Shown here one piece after another: positions 8,474 to 12,293 of a DNA stretch of 12,293 nucleotides. The DNA is from Ilumatobacteraceae bacterium (GTDB lineage Bacteria > Actinomycetota > Acidimicrobiia > Acidimicrobiales > Ilumatobacteraceae), in assembly GCA_023254985.1 (NCBI GenBank), contig JALRJT010000016.1, positions 1-12,293 on the forward strand, read 5' to 3'. The position numbers and the translations under genes are program-made. The notes beneath the pieces were generated by a model that saw nothing but the letters and a program-made list of their open reading frames with translations, made no database searches and was not told the DNA's origin. The stretch's first letter is position 1. Each line of letters begins with the position of its first letter.

Positions 8474-9826
8474 CTACTTGCCTTCGTAGTACGAGTCGGC
8501 GATCGTCAGTGCCTCGTCCAAGATGGCGATGCCTTCACGAATCTCGTCTGCGTTGACGGTGCACGGCGGTGCGACGTGTGTGCGGTTGAAGTGCGTGAAG
8601 GGCCACAGGCCGTTCTTCTTACAGGCCGCGGCGAAGTCAAGCATCGGCTTGTTATCGGCACCTGCCGCGTTGAACGGCACGAGTGGCTTGCGGGTGGCAC
8701 GGTCGCGCACGAGCTCGACTGCCCAGAACACGCCGAGACCGCGAACGTCGCCGACCGACGGGTGCTTGTCCTTCAACTTGGCGAGCTCTGGCTTGATGAC
8801 CGTCTCGCCGATGGTGCGGGCGTTCTCCACGATCTTTTCTTCCTTGAAGATATTGATCGAGGCAACGGCTGCGGCACACGCGAGTGGGTGACCGCTGTAG
8901 GTGAGGCCACCGGGATACACGCGGTCCTTGAAGGAATCCGCAATCTTCTGGCTGATGACGACGCCACCGAGTGGGACGTAACCAGAGTTGACGCCCTTGG
9001 CGAAGCAGATGAGGTCGGGGGTGACGTTCCACTTGTTGACGGCGAACCATTCACCGCAGCGACCGAAGCCGGCCATGACCTCGTCGCACATCATGACAAT
9101 GCCGTAGCGGTCACAGATCTCGCGCACGCCCTTCAGGTACCCGTCCGGTGGAACGAGGATGCCGTTCGTGCCGACGACGGTCTCCATGCCGATCATCGCA
9201 ACCGTGTGTGGCCCCTCGACCATCAACACGTCTTCGAGGTGCTGCAGTGCGCGCTCGCACTCTTCCTTCTCGTTAGTCGAATGGAATGCACTGCGGTAGG
9301 CGTACGGTCCCCAGAACTTCACCGCACCGGAAGTGCCGGTCTCGTTTGGCCAACGGCGCGGGTCGCCGGTGAGGGCGATCGCTCCTGCGGTCGAGCCGTG
9401 GTACGAGCGATACATCGTGAGGATCTTGTGGCGGCCGGTGTGCAGGCGCGACATACGCACGGCGTTTTCTGCAGCTTCGGCTCCACCGTTGGTGAAGAAC
9501 ACCATGTTCAGGTCGCCCGGTGCGAGCTCGGTGATGAGTCGGGCTGCTTCACTGCGCGCATCGTTGGCGAACGCAGGTGCGACGGTGCACAACTTGGCTG
9601 CTTGCTCTTGAATTGCGGCGATCAACTTTGGGTGCTGGTGGCCGATGTTGAGGTTGACGAGCTGGCTGGAGAAGTCGAGGTACTTCTTGCCGGTGGAGTC
9701 CCAGAAGTAGGAGCCCTCACCACCCGTGATCTCGATGGGATTCAGCGTTCCTTGCGCCGACCACGAGTGAAACACGTGGGCGCGGTCGTCGAGGTATGCC
9801 TTGGTCTGGGTTGCTTCGATCGTCAT
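8474..9826 (-). CDS. Class III PLP aminotransferase, taurine/omega-amino acid:pyruvate type
   Basis: This 450-residue fold-type I aminotransferase binds pyridoxal phosphate through Lys277 in CFAKGVNSGYVPLGG; Asp248 in CDEVMAGFGR contacts the pyridine nitrogen. Other family marks are FHSWSAQ near residue 19, SQLVNLNIGHQHPK, FFTNGGAEAAENAVRMSRL, YRSYHGSTAGA, GGLTYSGHPLACAAAVA and VGDVRGLGVFWAVELVRD. The overall pattern is that of proteins annotated as taurine-pyruvate aminotransferase or generic aspartate aminotransferase family protein. The amino donor cannot be fixed from sequence, and no taurine transport or sulfoacetaldehyde gene is nearby. It is the last gene of a minus-strand run (HNH, Nudix, aminotransferase), 42 nt after the Nudix stop. 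It appears to have its own leaderless promoter with a palindrome upstream. Its 3' end lies 4 nt from the asparaginase stop. Confidence 0.92.
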   Translation of the reverse strand: MTIEATQTKAYLDDRAHVFHSWSAQGTLNPIEITGGEGSYFWDSTGKKYLDFSSQLVNLNIGHQHPKLIAAIQEQAAKLCTVAPAFANDARSEAARLITELAPGDLNMVFFTNGGAEAAENAVRMSRLHTGRHKILTMYRSYHGSTAGAIALTGDPRRWPNETGTSGAVKFWGPYAYRSAFHSTNEKEECERALQHLEDVLMVEGPHTVAMIGMETVVGTNGILVPPDGYLKGVREICDRYGIVMMCDEVMAGFGRCGEWFAVNKWNVTPDLICFAKGVNSGYVPLGGVVISQKIADSFKDRVYPGGLTYSGHPLACAAAVASINIFKEEKIVENARTIGETVIKPELAKLKDKHPSVGDVRGLGVFWAVELVRDRATRKPLVPFNAAGADNKPMLDFAAACKKNGLWPFTHFNRTHVAPPCTVNADEIREGIAILDEALTIADSYYEGK

Positions 9827-9832
9827 TCGACC

Positions 9833-9838
9833 ATGTTA
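9833..9838 (-). promoter_or_regulatory. Candidate -10 hexamer, leaderless start of the aminotransferase gene
   Basis: On the minus strand TAACAT is followed by exactly 6 nt (GGTCGA) and then the ATG at 9826. There is no Shine-Dalgarno sequence before this ATG. The arrangement matches the membrane-protein gene promoter at 6542-6547 base for base in spacing. Confidence 0.5.
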
Positions 9839-9854
9839 CTGACGCATCCTGTGG

Positions 9855-9866
9855 CGGGCGCGCCCG
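9855..9866. promoter_or_regulatory. 12-bp perfect palindrome upstream of the aminotransferase, candidate operator
   Basis: CGGGCGCGCCCG reads the same on both strands. If transcription of the aminotransferase starts at the A of its ATG, the palindrome spans about -29 to -40, over the -35 position, where no recognisable -35 hexamer exists. It also lies directly after the Nudix stop codon, so a GC-rich transcript end is the alternative; against that, no U-tract follows on the minus strand. Confidence 0.4.
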
Positions 9867-9868
9867 AT

Positions 9869-10339
9869 CTACAACGTGGAGAGCACCCGCTCGTGCAGTT
9901 GTGGCCACGCTCCGGCGAGCCCAGCGTGCAGTTCGAAGCTCCCCACGCTACTGAGCGCGACCCACTGGAGATCGTCTGACTCGGCATTGGCGGCAAACGC
10001 GCCGATCTCACCGTGTGCGTGGGCGATCACCGTGTCGTATCTCCACGGTCCGTGGTCGTCGCTGAACACGTCGCGTACGAGGAACTTCGATTCTTCGATG
10101 CCGGCCTCTTCCTGTGCCTCGCGCTTTGCGGCGGCGATCGAGTCTTCGTGCGAGTCGAGTGCGCCACCGGGCAGTGCCCATGTGCCACCACCGTGGGTCC
10201 ATGCTGCACGCAGTTGCAGGAGGACGTGTGGCTCGCTCATGTCGAGGCGGATCAAGAGCAGACCTGCTGCACCGTGCAAACCCCAGTGACGATGCCCGCA
10301 GGTGCAGTACACCCACCCGTCACCGTCACGAAACGCCAC
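9869..10339 (-). CDS. Nudix hydrolase
   Basis: Nudix enzymes cleave nucleoside diphosphates linked to another group, such as oxidised nucleotides, ADP-ribose or NADH. The Nudix box is perfect at residues 59-81: G, five residues, E65, seven residues, then REAQEEAGI. It is preceded by GTWALPGGAL, typical of MutT-like proteins. The N-terminus WVYCTCGHRHWG has Cys12, Cys14, His16 and His18 as possible metal ligands, a short motif I associate with actinobacterial Nudix proteins of this kind. Length is 156 residues. The start is GTG at 10339, only 2 nt after the HNH gene stop, so translational coupling is likely; a TACGCT hexamer 6 nt before this GTG may add a leaderless promoter. The substrate cannot be predicted from sequence. 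Confidence 0.9.
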   Translation of the reverse strand: MAFRDGDGWVYCTCGHRHWGLHGAAGLLLIRLDMSEPHVLLQLRAAWTHGGGTWALPGGALDSHEDSIAAAKREAQEEAGIEESKFLVRDVFSDDHGPWRYDTVIAHAHGEIGAFAANAESDDLQWVALSSVGSFELHAGLAGAWPQLHERVLSTL

Positions 10340-10341
10340 GG

Positions 10342-10827
10342 CTAGAGCGTAGTTTCACTGGCCAACTTGGTCGCCCGCCGGGCCTCGGCGCGCGCGGTGG
10401 CCTGCGCCTTGGTGATCTCCGCATGGTGTGCACGGCACAACACCTCGAGACCTCCGACACCGAACTCATCGGGGAGGAGATGGTGATGACAGCCCGGCCC
10501 GTAGCCGTTGCCGTTGCGTGGCGTGATGTGGTTGACCTCGCAGTCTCTTCGTGCGGCAGTGCAACCCGGCCGGACGCAGCGATACTTCGCGCGACGCTTC
10601 GCGGTCGAGCGAGCGAATCGCCAGATGTGCTCACGTTGCCAAGCCCGTCCGCACTTGTCGGAGCACCACGTGCGCCGCCTCGGCGAGTCGATCATCGAGT
10701 CGCACCACTGGCAACGACCTGGCTCACCGGCCCACCTCGACAGTGTGCAGGTGATGCGCTCCGCGACGAGCGGTGGAAGTCCCGCTGTGTGAACGGGGCG
10801 TTTCGTACGAGACCTTTTCGTCGCCAT
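10342..10827 (-). CDS. Zinc-ribbon HNH endonuclease-like protein
   Basis: The 161-residue protein has two cysteine clusters. Residues 39-59 form a zinc ribbon (CQWC, then CSDKC: Cys39, Cys42, Cys55, Cys59). Residues 84-139 resemble an HNH nuclease: Cys84, Cys89, then CEVNHITP with His100, GCHHH (Cys113) and LEVLCRAHHAEIT (Cys131, His134, His135). HNH proteins are metal-dependent DNA nucleases. The Asn that normally precedes LEVLC is replaced by Gly126, after a longer loop (LLPDEFGVGG), and the usual CxxCH end is CRAHH, so activity is uncertain. The C-terminal 20 residues are Ala/Arg-rich. It stands alone, with no methylase, integrase or phage gene near it, and is followed at 2 nt by the Nudix gene. 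Start ATG 10827 is the first in frame; a TATTCT hexamer lies 10 nt upstream. Confidence 0.8.
   Translation of the reverse strand: MATKRSRTKRPVHTAGLPPLVAERITCTLSRWAGEPGRCQWCDSMIDSPRRRTWCSDKCGRAWQREHIWRFARSTAKRRAKYRCVRPGCTAARRDCEVNHITPRNGNGYGPGCHHHLLPDEFGVGGLEVLCRAHHAEITKAQATARAEARRATKLASETTL
10346..10351 (-). promoter_or_regulatory. Candidate -10 hexamer before the Nudix GTG start
   Basis: TACGCT on the minus strand is followed by 6 nt (CTAGCC, which contains the HNH stop codon) and then GTG at 10339. The spacing equals that of two other candidates in the window. Because it lies in the end of the HNH coding region, it is less certain than those. Confidence 0.3.
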
Positions 10828-10837
10828 TTCTGGTCAA

Positions 10838-10864
10838 AGAATAATGCCCACGTAACACAGACAA
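10838..10864 (-). promoter_or_regulatory. Possible promoter of the HNH-Nudix genes
   Basis: On the minus strand TTGTCT (10859-10864) and TATTCT (10838-10843) resemble -35 and -10 elements, with a 15-nt spacer that is shorter than ideal. Transcription would start about 4 nt before the HNH ATG. Tentative. Confidence 0.3.
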
Positions 10865-10950
10865 GACGCCCACGAAACATCGCCTCGTTAGTTTCATCTC
10901 GCGTTTGGGCGCAATGGGGCCTCCGGACTCGTCGTATCGATCAGTTCAAG

Positions 10951-10969
10951 GACAACCCGATCGGGTGTC
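10951..10969 (+). promoter_or_regulatory. Palindrome/hairpin just upstream of the ammonium transporter ribosome binding site
   Basis: The core ACCCGATCGGGT (10955-10966) is a 12-bp perfect palindrome. As RNA, 10951-10969 folds into a 7-bp stem (GACA and CCC pairing with GGG and TGTC) with one bulged A and a GAUC loop, ending 4 nt before AAGGAGG. It could be a DNA operator or an RNA structure that influences translation. There is no U-tract, so an attenuator terminator is unlikely. Confidence 0.45.
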
Positions 10970-10973
10970 GCAC

Positions 10974-10980
10974 AAGGAGG
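10974..10980 (+). promoter_or_regulatory. Strong ribosome binding site of the ammonium transporter gene
   Basis: AAGGAGG lies 4 nt before ATG 10985 and fixes that start. It is the only near-consensus Shine-Dalgarno sequence in the window; other genes have weak or no sites. Confidence 0.85.
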
Positions 10981-10984
10981 AAAC

Positions 10985-12293
10985 ATGTCAGTGTTCGCAG
11001 AAACGGCAGATGCTGTAACGATCCTGGGACAACAGGTCAGCCTGTTGTGGGTCGTCATCGGAGCCGCGCTCGTGGTGTTCATGCAGGCAGGGTTCGCCCT
11101 CGTTGAGACGGGATTCTGTCGCGCCAAACACGCGGCACACGTCGTGGCGACGAACTTCGCCATCTTCGGTCTCGGATTCGTCGGGTTCTATTTCGTCGGC
11201 TTTGCGCTCGCCTTCGGCGGGTTTTCGTATTCGGCATTCGGCATGGATGCTCCGGTTGGGAGTGCCTTAGTCGGCAGCGGTGACTGGGTGTTTGCGTGGA
11301 AGGGCGGTTGGGCACTCGCTGGTGAGGCGATCACTCCCGCAGTCCTCGGGTTCTTCCTCTACATGGTCGCGTTCATGGACACTGTGGCCACGATTCCCAC
11401 TGGTTCGATGGCGGAGCGTTGGAGATGGGGAAGCTTCGTCGGCTGGGGCTTTTTCTGCGGAGCGATCTATTACCCAGTGACGGCCGCATGGACGTGGGGC
11501 GGTGGCTGGTTGGCCAAGTCCTGGAGCACGATGTCACTTGGCGCAGGTTACGTCGACTTCGCGGGATCGGGAGTCGTGCACATGGTCGGCGGCGTGGCCG
11601 CATTGACCGGAGCATTGGCGATCGGCCCGCGTCTCGGCAAGTTCAATGCCGATGGTTCACCGAACACGATTGCCGGTCACCACATCCCGATGGCGATGCT
11701 CGGCACGTTCATCCTGTTGTTCGGATGGTTCGGCTTCAATGCGGCGAGCACGTTCGCTGCAACTGACGTGCAGTTCGCCACTGCGGCGACGAACACTGCA
11801 ATTGCAGGTGCCTTTGGCGCAGTTGCCGCGATGCTCCACATCACACGTAAGACTGGCAAGCCGGATCCAGGGATGATGGTCAACGGCATGCTGGCAGGTC
11901 TCGTCGGCATCACCGGCCCGTGTGCGTTCGTCTCTCCGTGGGCTGCCGCGGTGATCGGACTGATCTCGGCCGTGGTCGTCATCGAAGCGATGTACTTCTT
12001 CGAGCGTCGCGGTATCGACGACCCGGTCGGTGCGATTTCGGTGCACGGAGTCGGCGGATTCCTCGGTGTGCTCTTCGTCGGCATCTTCTCCAACGGTTCG
12101 TACGGTGCAGGTTGGAACGGCTCGAGTGTCGAGGGCGTGACTGGTCTGCTGTACGGTGACGCAAGTCAGCTGGGCGCACAGGCGCTCGGTGCAGTGACGA
12201 TCCTCGTCGTCAACGGAGCACTCTCAGCGGCTTTCTTCGCGATTCAGAAGAGGGTCCTGAAGAAGGGCCTGCGCTCATCAGAACAGGACGAAC
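10985..12293 (+). CDS. amt: Ammonium transporter (Amt/MEP/Rh family), 3' end cut by the window edge
   Basis: The frame is open for 436 codons to the end of the window without a stop. The product is a membrane channel that takes up ammonium. Hydrophobic segments alternate along the whole length, about eleven in total. Hallmarks are FMQAGFALVETGFCRAKHAAH near residue 32, FMDTVATIPTGSMAERW, YVDFAGSGVVHMVGG with Asp191 and His199 (spaced as Asp160/His168 of E. coli AmtB), GWFGFNAAST, and DPVGAISVHGVGGFLGVL with His354 (AmtB His318). The substrate-site acid and the twin pore histidines are therefore present. The sequence ends in a basic segment and SSEQDE at the start of the cytoplasmic tail; probably only a few dozen residues are missing. 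A PII-encoding glnK often follows amt genes and would lie beyond the window. A strong ribosome binding site suggests high expression. Confidence 0.96.
   Translation, partial: MSVFAETADAVTILGQQVSLLWVVIGAALVVFMQAGFALVETGFCRAKHAAHVVATNFAIFGLGFVGFYFVGFALAFGGFSYSAFGMDAPVGSALVGSGDWVFAWKGGWALAGEAITPAVLGFFLYMVAFMDTVATIPTGSMAERWRWGSFVGWGFFCGAIYYPVTAAWTWGGGWLAKSWSTMSLGAGYVDFAGSGVVHMVGGVAALTGALAIGPRLGKFNADGSPNTIAGHHIPMAMLGTFILLFGWFGFNAASTFAATDVQFATAATNTAIAGAFGAVAAMLHITRKTGKPDPGMMVNGMLAGLVGITGPCAFVSPWAAAVIGLISAVVVIEAMYFFERRGIDDPVGAISVHGVGGFLGVLFVGIFSNGSYGAGWNGSSVEGVTGLLYGDASQLGAQALGAVTILVVNGALSAAFFAIQKRVLKKGLRSSEQDE

Larger units (their letters stand above)
10828..10984. other. 157-nt divergent intergenic region between HNH and ammonium transporter genes
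   Basis: No gene is seen here. The region must hold the promoters of two divergent transcripts. It contains GTAAC at 10852-10856 and GAAAC at 10874-10878, 22 bp apart. It also has an inverted repeat GAAAC (10874-10878) with GTTTC (10891-10895), an outer pair CGCCCA (10867-10872) with TGGGCG (10906-10911), a palindrome at 10955-10966, and a strong ribosome binding site. I could not assign a convincing -10/-35 pair to the transporter gene. Confidence 0.6.

Noticed and set aside
9855..9866. Rho-independent terminator after the Nudix gene
   Set aside because: The palindrome leaves almost no loop and no U-tract follows on the minus strand; an operator fits better.
8441..9979. A 512-codon plus-strand open frame opposite the aminotransferase gene
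   Set aside because: It is antisense to a gene with full class III aminotransferase motifs. Its product resembles no family I know, and long antisense frames are common in G+C-rich DNA.
10114..11106. A 330-codon plus-strand frame crossing the Nudix, HNH and amt start regions
   Set aside because: It overlaps three supported genes and the intergenic region, and its Arg-rich composition is typical of a wrong frame.

Overview
The window looks like ordinary chromosome from a high-G+C Gram-positive bacterium, most likely an uncultured actinobacterium of the Acidimicrobiia type (Ilumatobacter-like). This placement is an inference. It rests on G+C-rich third positions, actinobacterial-style malate dehydrogenase, M23 peptidase, Nudix and HNH proteins, and several genes that appear to be transcribed without a leader. 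No ribosomal RNA, tRNA, CRISPR array, insertion sequence, prophage gene or toxin-antitoxin pair is visible.

Layout, left to right. (1) Positions 1-4966, plus strand: the 3' part of sucC, then sucD, a membrane acyltransferase fused to an SGNH esterase-like domain, and malate dehydrogenase. Three TCA-cycle genes are thus interrupted by one cell-surface modification gene. (2) Positions 4963-6535, minus strand: a multi-pass membrane protein followed by a secreted M23 peptidase, a two-gene operon whose end overlaps the end of mdh by 4 nt. (3) Positions 6572-8469, plus strand: a nucleoside hydrolase and a family-II type L-asparaginase, coupled by a GTGA overlap. (4) Positions 8474-10827, minus strand: in transcription order a zinc-ribbon HNH endonuclease-like protein, a Nudix hydrolase and a class III aminotransferase resembling taurine/omega-amino acid:pyruvate transaminases. 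(5) Positions 10985 to the end, plus strand: an ammonium transporter whose last residues lie outside the window.

Regions 3 to 5 share a loose theme of nitrogen salvage: releasing bases from nucleosides, ammonia from asparagine, amino groups from amino acids or amines, and importing ammonium. Only the hydrolase-asparaginase pair is clearly co-transcribed, so the wider theme is inference. The more unusual observations are in the gaps between genes. Four genes have a TANNNT hexamer exactly 6 or 7 nt before the start codon, the signature of leaderless transcripts. A 12-bp perfect palindrome sits where the -35 element of the aminotransferase promoter would be. A second 12-bp palindrome can form a hairpin just before the strong ribosome binding site of the ammonium transporter. 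Both convergent gene junctions are too short to hold a terminator. I did not find a clearly new multi-gene system here.
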